A DNA stretch of 35,178 bases, from positions 1 to 35,178 of the forward strand of contig JAPLCM010000314.1 in the NCBI GenBank assembly GCA_026392275.1, read 5' to 3'. Origin of the DNA: Actinomycetota bacterium. Its GTDB lineage: Bacteria; Actinomycetota; Thermoleophilia; UBA2241. Position numbers and translations under genes: made by a program. Under the pieces are notes generated by a model that was given only the letters and a program-made list of their open reading frames with translations, searched no databases and was not told the DNA's origin. Below, one piece after another: positions 8,273 through 14,932 of the stretch; position 1 is the first letter of the stretch, and the number at the start of each line of letters is the position of its first letter.

Positions 8273-8278
8273 TATCCT
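8273..8278 (+). promoter_or_regulatory. Probable -10 box of arsR
   Basis: TATCCT lies 35 nt before the arsR ATG. TGGCAA at 8250-8255, 17 nt upstream, is a weak -35 candidate. The transcript would have a leader of roughly 30 nt carrying GAGGAG. GGATC occurs three times nearby (8237-8262, partly as the inverse), which could be an operator; this is weak. Confidence 0.4.
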
Positions 8279-8313
8279 TGACGCGCCGATCGACCCCGTC
8301 GAGGAGAAGGCCC

Positions 8314-8751
8314 ATGCCCGAGCACACGCGCGACCAGATGGTGGCCCCGGGGCAGCGACCGGAGACTCCCCGCTGCCCCTTGCCCGCCGGCGTTGCGCCT
8401 CTCCCGGCGAGCGCTGCCCTCGAGGCGCACGAGGCCGCCCGCCTGGCGCGCGCCGCCAAAGCGCTCTCCGACCCCATCCGTCTGCGCATGCTGGCGCAGA
8501 TGACGGCCGCCCAGTGCTGTCGCGGGCCGGGCGCTTCCAGCGCCGGCGTGGCGGAGCCTCAGGGCGTCTGCGTCTGCGAACTACAGGGCCTGTACGACCT
8601 GGCGCAGTCCAAGGTGTCGTACCACCTCAAGGTGCTCCGCGAAGCCGGCCTCGTGCGCGAGACGAAGCGCGGCAAGTGGAGTTTTTACGCAGTCGACGAG
8701 GCCGCTGCCCGCCGTGCCCTCACCGAACTCGGCGGCCTGCTCGGGATCTAG
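8314..8751 (+). CDS. arsR: ArsR/SmtB-family metal(loid)-responsive repressor
   Basis: This is a 145-aa winged-helix repressor. The ATG at 8314 follows GAGGAG (8301-8306) by 7 nt. A 40-residue polar N-terminus precedes the family start ALSDPIRLRML (50-60). The metal-sensing alpha-3 motif is present as CVCEL (C86, C88), matching the ELCVCDL arsenic/antimony type, followed by the recognition helix SKVSYHLKVLREAGLV (99-114) and the wing RGKWSFY. An insert before the motif adds a vicinal pair C68-C69, so three or four thiols could bind the metalloid. Such proteins leave their operator when As(III), Sb(III) or a similar ion binds. No arsenic pump or reductase lies next to it; a target elsewhere, or only autoregulation, is implied. 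It converges on the gene ending at 8785. Confidence 0.85.
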   Translation: MPEHTRDQMVAPGQRPETPRCPLPAGVAPLPASAALEAHEAARLARAAKALSDPIRLRMLAQMTAAQCCRGPGASSAGVAEPQGVCVCELQGLYDLAQSKVSYHLKVLREAGLVRETKRGKWSFYAVDEAAARRALTELGGLLGI

Positions 8752-8784
8752 CCAGCCAGGCCGCTGCCGGCGCATCACGACCGT

Positions 8785-9177
8785 CTACTTCAGCAGCCTG
8801 CCGCTCCCTTTGGCGGCCTGCACGTCGACCCGCTTGATGACGCGCGCCTTGCTGGTCTTGTGGCAGTGAGGGCAGGTGAGGGTCTTGTAGCTGTAGTAGG
8901 TGCCGTCCGGGTTCTTGCCCACCGCGGACGCGGTGAAGAAGTTGACCGTCGTCGGCACCTGGAAGGCGCGGCCGCACTTGTCGCAGCGGTACCCGGACCT
9001 GCGGGACACGAGACCCACGAACACCCACAGCCCCGCCAGAATGAGCAGGAACGTGGGCAGGAACCCTCGCCACGGGTAGATGACGACCAGCGCGAACACA
9101 ATGATCGCGACGAAGATCGCGAGCTTCCAGGTGGTCGACCACCAGTCGTGCTTCGTGCGTTCTACGAAACGGGCCAA
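8785..9177 (-). CDS. Small membrane protein with C-terminal zinc ribbon
   Basis: The 130-aa protein starts at TTG 9177, supported by AAGGAAGG (minus strand, 9192-9185) about 7 nt upstream. After 15 polar residues come two close transmembrane helices (about 17-36 and 40-57: KLAIFVAIIVFALVVIYPW and FLPTFLLILAGLWVFVGLV). The cytosolic or external tail carries two CxxC knuckles, CDKCG (about 69) and CPHCH (about 102), which should bind one zinc. The tail ends in a Lys-rich segment. Function is unknown; similar proteins are annotated only as zinc-ribbon membrane proteins. Its first codons overlap the decayed ABC-2 frame described next, so its promoter region was probably part of that older gene. 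Confidence 0.7.
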   Translation of the reverse strand: MARFVERTKHDWWSTTWKLAIFVAIIVFALVVIYPWRGFLPTFLLILAGLWVFVGLVSRRSGYRCDKCGRAFQVPTTVNFFTASAVGKNPDGTYYSYKTLTCPHCHKTSKARVIKRVDVQAAKGSGRLLK

Positions 9178-9422
9178 CCCAGGGCCTTCCTTTCGTCACT
9201 CCGGCGAACGAAGCACCCCGCCGCCACAACGAAAGCACCGTCGGCGGTGAACAGGGTAACGACGTCAAAGCCCACAGGCCTCAGGCTCGCGTCGTCGATG
9301 GTGGACGCACGCACCGCGATGGTCGGCTACGTGAGCGGCGGCAGGAAGCTGCCGCCGGGGAACAGCATGGGCGTCTGCACAACGTTCATCAAGGCGTACG
9401 CGACCTCCCGGTGGTGCGAGAC
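9162..9422 (-). pseudogene. Remnant of an ABC-2 type permease C-terminus
   Basis: One minus-strand frame reads VAYALMNVVQTPMLFPGGSF and ends at TAG 9329-9327. The same frame then continues STIDDASLRPVGFD and AFVVAAGCFVRRSD to TAG 9164-9162. Both pieces match the usual end of ABC-2 exporter permeases: the NVVQxPMxFLxGxFFP segment, then the PTxDALRxVG turn, the last helix and an Arg-rich tail. The 25 or so residues normally between them are missing, and a stop interrupts the frame. There is no start codon with a ribosome site. I read this as a decayed permease whose N-terminal part and ATPase are gone. Identification is by motif memory only, so confidence is moderate. Confidence 0.45.
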
Positions 9423-9463
9423 GGCGGCGCCGACGCTGCCGGCCGCCGCCGCGCCGCGCGCAC

Positions 9464-9583
9464 TCACCCGCCGACGGGCCCAACGATGTAGCTCACCAGG
9501 GTGAAGATGCCGAACAGCGCTGCCCCGACGGCGATCGCGAAGGTCAGGGTGGCGAAGAAGCCTCCAAAGAACTGCTTGGCCAT
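9464..9583 (-). CDS. Small single-pass membrane protein, 39 aa
   Basis: The ATG at 9583 is preceded by GGGAG with 6-7 nt spacing on the minus strand. The product starts MAKQFFGGFFATLTFAIAVG and ends SYIVGPVGG. Residues about 6-34 form one long hydrophobic helix flanked by a Lys near the N-terminus and Gly/Pro at the end. No domain family is recognised. Hydrophobic character without frame breaks and a good ribosome site argue that it is real. It is a lone gene; AIM24 diverges on the other side of a promoterless-looking stretch (9584-9821) in which I see no further gene. Confidence 0.55.
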   Translation of the reverse strand: MAKQFFGGFFATLTFAIAVGAALFGIFTLVSYIVGPVGG

Positions 9584-9821
9584 GATGCGCTCCCGCTCGA
9601 AGTGGCTCGGCCGGCGCACGTGCGCCACGCCAGAGTATGCCACTCCGCCCGCCGCCGACAAACCCCGGCCGGCGCAGGGCGCGCGCCGCCGCGCTTCTCG
9701 GGCCGGAGGCGGGCGCCCGCCACCGGCCGGCGTCGCCGGTGGCCCGACTCAAGTCAACGGGTAAGGCGGCCGACGAATGGGTACGACAGAGCGGACTTCA
9801 GCAACGAAACGGGAGATGCAT

Positions 9822-10496
9822 ATGGACGTCGAGTTCCAGAACGGTCCGGCCTTCACGGTCGCCGTCGCCCGCCTGGCCGGTGGGGAGAAGCTGCGCGCCG
9901 AGAGCGGCGCCATGATCAGCATGACAACGGGCACACAGATCGAGACCACGACCCAGGGCGGCATCCTCAAGGGTCTCAAGCGGTCGCTCTCGGGCGAATC
10001 CTTCTTCATGAACATGTTCACCGCCCCGCCGTCCGGCGGCGAGATCCTGCTGGCCGCGTCCCTCCCCGGCGACATGACCTACGTGGACCTGCAGGGCCAG
10101 ACCTGGCTGTTCCATCGCGACGGCTTTGTCGCCTCCGAGGCGACCATCGAGCTCGACACCAAATGGGGCGGGCTCAAGGGCGCCTTCGGGGCCTCTTCCT
10201 TCTTCGTCGTGAAGTGCAGCGGGCAGGGCAAAGCGATCGTCGCCACCTACGGCGCCCTGCGCCGCGTGGACCTGCAGGCCGGCCAGCAGTATACGGTCGA
10301 CTCGGGCCACCTCGTGGCCTGGCCGGAGAGCCTGCCGATCGAGGTGCACAAGGTCGGAGGCATGAAGTCCCTGTTCCTCAGCGGCGAGGGCTTCGTCGTG
10401 ACGCTCACCGGCCCCGGCACCTTCTACATGCAGACGCGCAGTGAGGCGGCCTTCGTCAGCTGGCTGGTCCCCTACCTTCCCAAGAGCGGCAACTGA
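9822..10496 (+). CDS. AIM24 / TIGR00266-family protein
   Basis: This is a 224-aa protein of the AIM24 family, a double beta-roll fold found in bacteria and mitochondria. Seen here: an N-terminal FQNGPAFTVAVARLAGGEKL, the conserved ESGAMISMTTG, the GGILKGLKRSLSGESFFMN segment typical of the family, and a C-terminal GPGTFYMQTRS. Two in-frame ATGs exist; 9822 is chosen because GGGAG (9811-9815) is spaced 6 nt from it, whereas it abuts the ATG at 9816. The molecular role of the family is unknown in bacteria; the yeast protein affects inner-membrane organisation. The gene appears monocistronic, with the small gene at 10643 146 bp downstream. Confidence 0.85.
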   Translation: MDVEFQNGPAFTVAVARLAGGEKLRAESGAMISMTTGTQIETTTQGGILKGLKRSLSGESFFMNMFTAPPSGGEILLAASLPGDMTYVDLQGQTWLFHRDGFVASEATIELDTKWGGLKGAFGASSFFVVKCSGQGKAIVATYGALRRVDLQAGQQYTVDSGHLVAWPESLPIEVHKVGGMKSLFLSGEGFVVTLTGPGTFYMQTRSEAAFVSWLVPYLPKSGN

Positions 10497-10642
10497 GACG
10501 CAGCGGGCGGCGACGGGGCCCTGCGGACCCGCCGCCCACCCGGCCACCATCGCGCCTCGCGCCTCGCGCCACGCGGCCCAACGGTTCCTTGGGCACGGCG
10601 ACGGGTATCAGTTCAGTAGACGTTCGTCACGGGAGGTACGGC

Positions 10643-10822
10643 ATGAGACCGGACTACGGCGACCGCGCCACAGTGCCGAGCCCAAAGCGTCACGAGCACC
10701 CGCATGAACAGAGCGGCTGGCCGGCGACCGCGAAGACGAAATCCCCGCCCACGAGCTGGAACAACAAGACAATGCACCACCCCGCGACCCGGATCGGCGA
10801 GATCAAACACGGCAAGACGTGA
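10643..10822 (+). CDS. Small hydrophilic protein, 59 aa, unknown
   Basis: The ATG follows GGGAGG (10631-10636) by 6 nt, a strong ribosome site. The product is polar, rich in His, Pro, Lys and Thr (KRHEHPHEQSGW, KTMHHPATRIGEIKHGKT), and has no hydrophobic core, so it is probably disordered or metal/nucleic-acid binding. Base composition is less GC-rich than its neighbours. A strong hairpin terminator lies 37 bp after the stop. No family is recognised. The His-rich composition would fit metal binding, but this is speculation. Confidence 0.5.
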   Translation: MRPDYGDRATVPSPKRHEHPHEQSGWPATAKTKSPPTSWNNKTMHHPATRIGEIKHGKT

Positions 10823-10859
10823 CGGCCGCAGCCGTCCGCCGGCAGGGGACGCGTGCAAG

Positions 10860-10889
10860 GGGCCCGGTGGTCGAAGGACCGCCGGGCCC
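10860..10889. terminator. Hairpin terminator between convergent genes
   Basis: A 13-bp stem pairs 10860-10872 (GGGCCCGGTGGTC) with 10877-10889 around the tetraloop GAAG; one pair is G-U. It separates the small plus-strand gene from the convergent flavoprotein and can serve both. No U-run follows. Confidence 0.7.
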
Positions 10890-10929
10890 GGTTACGTAGG
10901 GCAAGATCCGTGCCGCCGCCGTGCGGCGC

Positions 10930-11508
10930 TCAGGCGGTGAGCTTCTTGAGAGCCCAGGCCATCGTCCGGCCCAGGTTGGTCATGGTCGAGAGGCCCTCCT
11001 GGTCGTTCGCCACGTCGCCGACGTCGCGGCCGATGCCGATGTTCCAGTAGCTCGAGCCGATGAGGATCATCTCGTTGATCTGGAACCAATGGTTGATGCT
11101 GTCGAACGCGTGGATCGCGCCGCCGCGCCTGACGGCGACCACGGCGGCGCCCACCTTACGCGCCAGCGGGTTGCCGTTCTTGCGCGTCGCGTACCCCGCG
11201 CGTTCCATCAGGGCCTGCGTGGTGGCCGTGCAGTTGGCGTAGTACGTCGGCGAGCCGATGAGGATGCCGTCGGCGGCAAGCATCTTCTCGATGCACTCGT
11301 TGAGGCCGTCGTCCTTGACCCCAGAGCAGCGATCGTCCAGGGTCTCGGCGCACTTGAGGCAGGCAGTGCAGCCGGCGAAGCGCTTGCCGGCGAGCTGCAC
11401 GAGCTCGGTCTCGATACCCTCGGCCTCGAGCTCGGCGAGCACGCGACGCAGCAGGATGGCGGTGTTGCCGTCTTTTCGCGAGCTGCCGTTGAAGGCGACT
11501 ACTTTCAT
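10930..11508 (-). CDS. NADPH-dependent FMN reductase / iron-sulfur flavoprotein
   Basis: This is a 192-aa flavodoxin-fold protein. It starts MKVVAFNGSSRKDGNT, where the FNGSSRKDGNT loop binds the FMN phosphate. The motif C47-x2-C50-x2-C53-x7-C61 (CTACLKC...DRC) is the compact cysteine cluster of archaeal/anaerobe iron-sulfur flavoproteins that hold a 4Fe-4S centre. GSPTYYANCTATTQALMER supplies the flavin ring site. These dimers shuttle electrons between ferredoxin and O2, peroxide or other acceptors. AGGAGG lies upstream of the ATG at a rather long 11-nt spacing. It is the third gene of a minus-strand run (nuclease, glycosylase, flavoprotein) 55 bp after the glycosylase, and converges on a terminator. 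Confidence 0.85.
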   Translation of the reverse strand: MKVVAFNGSSRKDGNTAILLRRVLAELEAEGIETELVQLAGKRFAGCTACLKCAETLDDRCSGVKDDGLNECIEKMLAADGILIGSPTYYANCTATTQALMERAGYATRKNGNPLARKVGAAVVAVRRGGAIHAFDSINHWFQINEMILIGSSYWNIGIGRDVGDVANDQEGLSTMTNLGRTMAWALKKLTA

Positions 11509-11563
11509 CGGGTCGGTATCCTCCTGGATGATGACGGGACGTGGCGCGCGTGGCCCGGCGCGC

Positions 11564-12133
11564 CTACACGACGTTGAGGGACCCCGCGAGGTCTGCCAGA
11601 TGCCGCTGCGACTCGCGCAGGGTGCAGGACACGCCGGGAAGAGGAAACGCGAACACGCGCCGCCCGAAGGTGCGCATGAGGTCGTCGTTGAAGCCGTAGC
11701 CGCTCTTATGCTCCCAGCCGAAGGAGTACTGCAGGACCTTGTCGAGAGCGCCCTTGTACACAAACGTGAGGATGCGCGGGCGCGTGCGCGTGATGATCCC
11801 GTTGACGCGCTCCCACCCGGACGTGTACTCGGCTTCGCTGGGCTCCTCGCCGAAGGGTCGCGGCACCTTGCACACGTCGGTCATCCCGAAGCCGTGGGCG
11901 AGCAGGAGGTCGTCGGGGAACTCTCCCTGCGCAGCGTGCAGCAGGCCCACGTCGTCGAGGCGCTTCCAGAGCCCCTTGCCCATGCGCCCCTGGAAATAGT
12001 GACCGGCCTCCACACTGGCCGGCGAGGGCGTCTTGCCGATGAACAACACCTCCAGCGGGCCGCGCGCGGGCACGATATCGGCGAGCGTCGTGACGGCTTG
12101 GCCGTCCATCTCGATCTCGGTGCGATGGTCCAC
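11564..12133 (-). CDS. Uracil-DNA glycosylase superfamily (Mug/TDG-like) protein
   Basis: The product is 189 aa from GTG 12133, supported by GAGAGGAG 4 nt upstream. Seen: a motif-1-like strand VLFIGKTPSPASVEAGHYFQ, LWKRLDDVGLL, then GFGMTDVCKVPRP, and the C-terminal PGVSCTLRESQRHL resembling the LPGxxxT...RHL end of Mug-type enzymes. Mug/TDG enzymes remove uracil or thymine from mismatches in DNA. Motif 1 has GKTPSP where Mug has GINPG, so the catalytic Asn is not obvious and the activity may differ. The gene begins 10 bp after the DUF2779 stop and is almost certainly co-transcribed with it. The family assignment is by pattern and is moderately sure. Confidence 0.65.
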   Translation of the reverse strand: MDHRTEIEMDGQAVTTLADIVPARGPLEVLFIGKTPSPASVEAGHYFQGRMGKGLWKRLDDVGLLHAAQGEFPDDLLLAHGFGMTDVCKVPRPFGEEPSEAEYTSGWERVNGIITRTRPRILTFVYKGALDKVLQYSFGWEHKSGYGFNDDLMRTFGRRVFAFPLPGVSCTLRESQRHLADLAGSLNVV

Positions 12134-12143
12134 AGGGCTCCTC

Positions 12144-13532
12144 TCAGCCACTACCCAGACGCTGGGCGACGCGTACCAGCGCCAGCGTGTCGAGAGCGCA
12201 GTACTCGAGCAGGGAACGGCGGACGGCCTCACGGCGGTCCGCCGGCGTGTCGGGCGCCGTGGCTTCGTGGAAGGCGGCCTGCGCCGAAAGGCCGTCCTGT
12301 ACTTCGGCGAGCAGTGCGTGGTCGAGATCGGGGTCGATGGTCGGGAGCACGGTCTTGAGCGAGTACGAGCCGCTCAGCGCCGGGTGACGGTAGTGATCGC
12401 GGGTGAGGCGCAGCAGGTCGACGAGGCGCCCCATGACCGCTTCGAGACGCGGCGCGAGGTCGGGGAACATGCCCGCCATCTCCGTGAGACGCCACTTCTC
12501 GAAGTCGTGGTAGACGAAGATGGGGCCTTCGTCACCGAGCGCCGCCAGCAGAGCCTCGGCGGCGGCGCGCATGGGCGGCTTGCCGCTGAGGTCGAGGAAC
12601 TCGACATGCTCCAGCTCGCCGTGCCCGCGCTCCACGTGGCACGACCACTGGAAGACGAGCTGCTGGAAGGGCTTCGTGCCGGCCCACGGCGGCACGGCGA
12701 ACTGCACCGTCTCGAAGTCGAGGTAGTACCTGGGGTAGGGCAACGTGGCAAGAAAGCCGGGGGCCGCCGGGTCGACGGCGCCCGCCGTCACGTCGATGGG
12801 CGCGGCGGGCGTGCAGGCCCCGGCGAGGTCGAGCTCGTCGCCGCGGGCGCAGGGGAGTCTGCCCTCCTGCTCCTCGCAGAACGGGATGAACGGGCACTCG
12901 AAGGGGCGCCTGCACTGGGGGCCTGTCTTGATGGCCGGCAACGGCCCGGCGAGCAGCTCGTTGAAGCCGCGCACCCAACCGGGGATGTGGGCCATCAGGG
13001 GGCGCGCCTGGTCGGCGACAGCTATCTCGCGCAGCAGGCCGCGGTAGTCGCCGCCGCCGGGGTAGACGAAGTCGGTGTCGATGACGGCCACACCGAGCAC
13101 GTCGAGCGGCACGCCGGCGCCTTCTGTCACCCACGCCTGGATGGCCACGTCCTGCAGGTGATACTCCTTGAGACGCGTGGCCGACTTGACCTCTACCATG
13201 CGGTAGCGCCCGTCGCGCCGCTCCAGGATATCGGCGCGGATGAGGACGCCGCTGTAGCGGAAGGTGGCCTCGTACAGCGTGACGTCGCCCGGCGCGGCCA
13301 GGGCGGCCTCGGTGTCGCGCAGGGCCTGGCTCAGATTGCGCCCACCGTCGATGAGCGCGCCGGCGCCGTAGAGCTCGCGGGCCATCTCGCCGACGCTGTT
13401 GCCGGCGGCGAAGCGGCGCTGCGTGTCGGCGCTGTAGACCTCGAGCTCGGGGCGATGGATGGCGAGCCAAAGGCGCTTGCCGCATTGCAGGCCGGCGGTG
13501 AGACGGGATTTCGAGAGGCGGAAGGTGCGCAC
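12144..13532 (-). CDS. DUF2779 protein: Cas4-like PD-(D/E)XK plus RNase H-like nuclease
   Basis: This is a 462-aa two-nuclease protein. The N-terminal half (about 1-245) is a Cas4/AddB-like PD-(D/E)XK domain: first cysteine in LQCGKRLW, catalytic IRADILER and VEVKSATRLKEYHLQDVAIQ, then QCRRPFECPFIPFCEE, whose three cysteines with the first would hold a 4Fe-4S cluster. The C-terminal DUF2779 half is RNase H-like: YYLDFETVQF, VYHDFEKW, GSYSLKTVLP, and EYCALDTLALV, with D/E/D residues like DEDD exonucleases. The biological role is unknown. Two GTG starts exist; 13532 is preferred because a TAGAAT box ends 7 nt before it, giving a leaderless mRNA, while 13538 is too close. It heads the run with the glycosylase and flavoprotein, suggesting DNA repair or defence. 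Confidence 0.85.
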   Translation of the reverse strand: MRTFRLSKSRLTAGLQCGKRLWLAIHRPELEVYSADTQRRFAAGNSVGEMARELYGAGALIDGGRNLSQALRDTEAALAAPGDVTLYEATFRYSGVLIRADILERRDGRYRMVEVKSATRLKEYHLQDVAIQAWVTEGAGVPLDVLGVAVIDTDFVYPGGGDYRGLLREIAVADQARPLMAHIPGWVRGFNELLAGPLPAIKTGPQCRRPFECPFIPFCEEQEGRLPCARGDELDLAGACTPAAPIDVTAGAVDPAAPGFLATLPYPRYYLDFETVQFAVPPWAGTKPFQQLVFQWSCHVERGHGELEHVEFLDLSGKPPMRAAAEALLAALGDEGPIFVYHDFEKWRLTEMAGMFPDLAPRLEAVMGRLVDLLRLTRDHYRHPALSGSYSLKTVLPTIDPDLDHALLAEVQDGLSAQAAFHEATAPDTPADRREAVRRSLLEYCALDTLALVRVAQRLGSG

Positions 13533-13539
13533 ATGCACT

Positions 13540-13545
13540 ATTCTA
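13540..13545 (-). promoter_or_regulatory. -10 box of leaderless DUF2779 gene
   Basis: TAGAAT on the minus strand ends 7 nt before GTG 13532. No convincing -35 hexamer and no Shine-Dalgarno sequence are seen. It is divergent from the GATACT box of the small gene at 13619; the two -10 boxes are about 60 bp apart. Confidence 0.5.
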
Positions 13546-13606
13546 TCGTTTTGGGCGCGCGAGCGTGGGCGCGGGCGCGCGCCGGCACCACAGGCGTGAG
13601 TCTGGG

Positions 13607-13612
13607 GATACT
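13607..13612 (+). promoter_or_regulatory. Candidate -10 box of small membrane gene
   Basis: GATACT ends exactly 6 nt before the ATG at 13619, matching the leaderless layout of other genes here. The first base departs from TANNNT and no -35 is seen, so this is tentative. Confidence 0.35.
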
Positions 13613-13618
13613 GAAGGC

Positions 13619-13786
13619 ATGCACGCTCATCGCAGACAGATGGCTCTGGTCCTTCTCGTCGTCGCCGTGGCGGCCGTGATCGCCTTCGGCGCCGGCCTCA
13701 CCCTGTGCATCGACTGGGGCGGCGCGAGCGCGCCGCCGCACCTGTACGGCCAGCCGGCAGCCCTCGTCCTCCACCTCCTGCCCTGA
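13619..13786 (+). CDS. Small membrane protein, 55 aa, unknown
   Basis: The product begins MHAHRRQMALVLLVVAVAAV, giving a short basic N-terminus (His, Arg) and one hydrophobic helix (about 8-30). A 25-residue Gly/Pro-rich tail with one Cys follows (TLCIDWGGASAPP). The topology could be a type II anchor or an uncleaved signal. No family is known. Support comes from the hydrophobic run and the -10 box at leaderless distance; there is no Shine-Dalgarno sequence. The reading is tentative because such helices also occur by chance in GC-rich frames. Confidence 0.4.
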   Translation: MHAHRRQMALVLLVVAVAAVIAFGAGLTLCIDWGGASAPPHLYGQPAALVLHLLP

Positions 13787-13843
13787 GCGCACGGCCCGCG
13801 TGGCGCCTACCGCCCGGCCTCGCTCTCGCAGGCTGTCCGCGCG

Positions 13844-13849
13844 TACAAT
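13844..13849 (+). promoter_or_regulatory. Probable -10 box of the DUF169-mntA-hepT operon
   Basis: TACAAT is one of the best -10 matches in the window and lies 43 nt before the DUF169 ATG. The -35 region is not clear. The leader transcript would contain the hexamer repeat at 13858-13881 and the GGGGAGG ribosome site. Confidence 0.45.
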
Positions 13850-13857
13850 CCTCACAC

Positions 13858-13881
13858 GTCACCGTCACCGTCATCGTCAAC
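13858..13881 (+). repeat. Four tandem GTCANC hexamers in the 5' leader
   Basis: The leader between the -10 box and the DUF169 ribosome site consists of four hexamers in a row: GTCACC, GTCACC, GTCATC, GTCAAC. Direct repeats just downstream of the transcription start could be an operator for an autoregulating toxin-antitoxin product or a slippage-prone tract. No protein-binding evidence is available. Confidence 0.45.
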
Positions 13882-13892
13882 GGGGAGGACCC

Positions 13893-14639
13893 ATGCCAGC
13901 GCAGTCGCCTCAGCCCGACCCGTCTCGTCTGCTCGCCGAGCTGGCCCTGGACCGGCCGCTGCTCGGCTTCTACGATGCCCCCGACCCGGACGCGTTCGCC
14001 CCGCTCGTGGCGCCCAGGCCGGGGCGCGGTCGCGGCCCCTGCGTGTTCCACTTCTACCGTTGCTGGCTCAAGGGCGAGACGCTCCATCTGACCGCGGGCA
14101 ACTTCGGCTGCGGCGGCTGCGGCCGCGCCTTCTTCGGCGTGCAGACCCGTGAGCGCGGCGATTTCATCGACTTCTTGTGGCGCGACGAGGGTCTGCGCGC
14201 TTCGCGCGAGCTCATGACCGGCTGGGTCGACAACGCGCCCACGTACCGGCCCGAACACGGACACGTGCTCGTCGGGCCGCTCAAGCCGGCGCTCGCGGCC
14301 TACCTCAGGACGGTCACCTTCTGGGTGAACCCCGACCAGCTCAGCGTGCTCCAGCACGGCGCCTACCACCATCACTCCTGGGGTGAGCCCGACCCGGTGA
14401 CGGTGCCGTTCGGGTCGGGCTGCTCGGAGCTCGTCGTGCCGTTCCGCGACCTCGACGAGCCGCAGGCCGTGATCGGCGGCACCGACATCGCCATGCGCGG
14501 CGATCTGCCGGCCGACGTGCTCGCCTTCACGGTGACGGTCCCGCTGTTCGCGCGCCTGTGCGCGCTCGGCGACGACAGTTTTCTCGGCAAGGGGTTTCTG
14601 GGCCGGCTGCGCAGGGCCCGCGGCGGGTCCCTGGGATGA
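13893..14639 (+). CDS. DUF169-like protein
   Basis: This is a 248-aa protein with GGGGAGG 4 nt upstream of the ATG. It resembles the DUF169 (COG2043) family, found in anaerobes and archaea and of unknown function. Seen: LDRPLLGFYDAPDPDAF near the start, a cysteine-rich NFGCGGCGRAFFG (about 68-80) that is glycine-rich enough to be a metal or cofactor site, HHHSW at about 165-169, and FGSGCSELVVPF followed by GGTDIAMRGDLP near 180-210. The C-terminal 25 residues are basic. The stop overlaps the mntA start (ATGA), so translation is coupled to the toxin-antitoxin pair. The family call is from motif memory and moderately sure; another possibility is an unrelated Cys-rich protein. Confidence 0.55.
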   Translation: MPAQSPQPDPSRLLAELALDRPLLGFYDAPDPDAFAPLVAPRPGRGRGPCVFHFYRCWLKGETLHLTAGNFGCGGCGRAFFGVQTRERGDFIDFLWRDEGLRASRELMTGWVDNAPTYRPEHGHVLVGPLKPALAAYLRTVTFWVNPDQLSVLQHGAYHHHSWGEPDPVTVPFGSGCSELVVPFRDLDEPQAVIGGTDIAMRGDLPADVLAFTVTVPLFARLCALGDDSFLGKGFLGRLRRARGGSLG

Positions 14640-14932
14640 CGCGCCGCGAAGCCCTCCGCCGCCTCGACCGCAACCGCGAGAAGCTGCGCACCTACGACGT
14701 GCGGCACATCGCGGTGTTCGGCTCCACGGCCCGCGACCAGGCCACCTTGCACAGCGACGTCGACGTGCTCGTCGAGTTCCAGCCGCAGGCGCGCGTGGGC
14801 CTGTTCACCTTCGTGCGCCTGCTCGACTTTCTCGCCGACGTGATGGGCACGCGCATCGATCTCGCGACGCCGGCCGCCCTGCGCCCGGAGATGCGCGACG
14901 AGATCCTCGCGGAGGCAGTCCGTGCGTTCTGA
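14636..14932 (+). CDS. mntA: MntA-type minimal nucleotidyltransferase antitoxin
   Basis: This is a 98-aa stand-alone nucleotidyltransferase. The active-site pattern is intact: G29-S30 in VFGSTARDQ and the metal-binding D41-x-D43 in HSDVDVLVEF. In characterised type VII systems MntA transfers AMP from ATP to a tyrosine of the HepT toxin and so silences it. The ATG overlaps the DUF169 stop by four bases (ATGA), and its stop overlaps the hepT start by 11 bp, so the three proteins are made in coupled fashion. The length is standard for the family. The role as antitoxin follows from pairing with a HEPN gene; a different NMP or acceptor is possible. Confidence 0.88.
   Translation: MTRREALRRLDRNREKLRTYDVRHIAVFGSTARDQATLHSDVDVLVEFQPQARVGLFTFVRLLDFLADVMGTRIDLATPAALRPEMRDEILAEAVRAF

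Noticed and set aside
12033-13679. Plus-strand open frame of about 548 codons opposite the nuclease and glycosylase
   Set aside because: It lacks hydrophobic core pattern and motifs, whereas the minus strand has clear nuclease motifs.
13858-13881. GTCACC hexamers as a CRISPR-like or satellite array
   Set aside because: Only four 6-bp units without spacers, total 24 bp.
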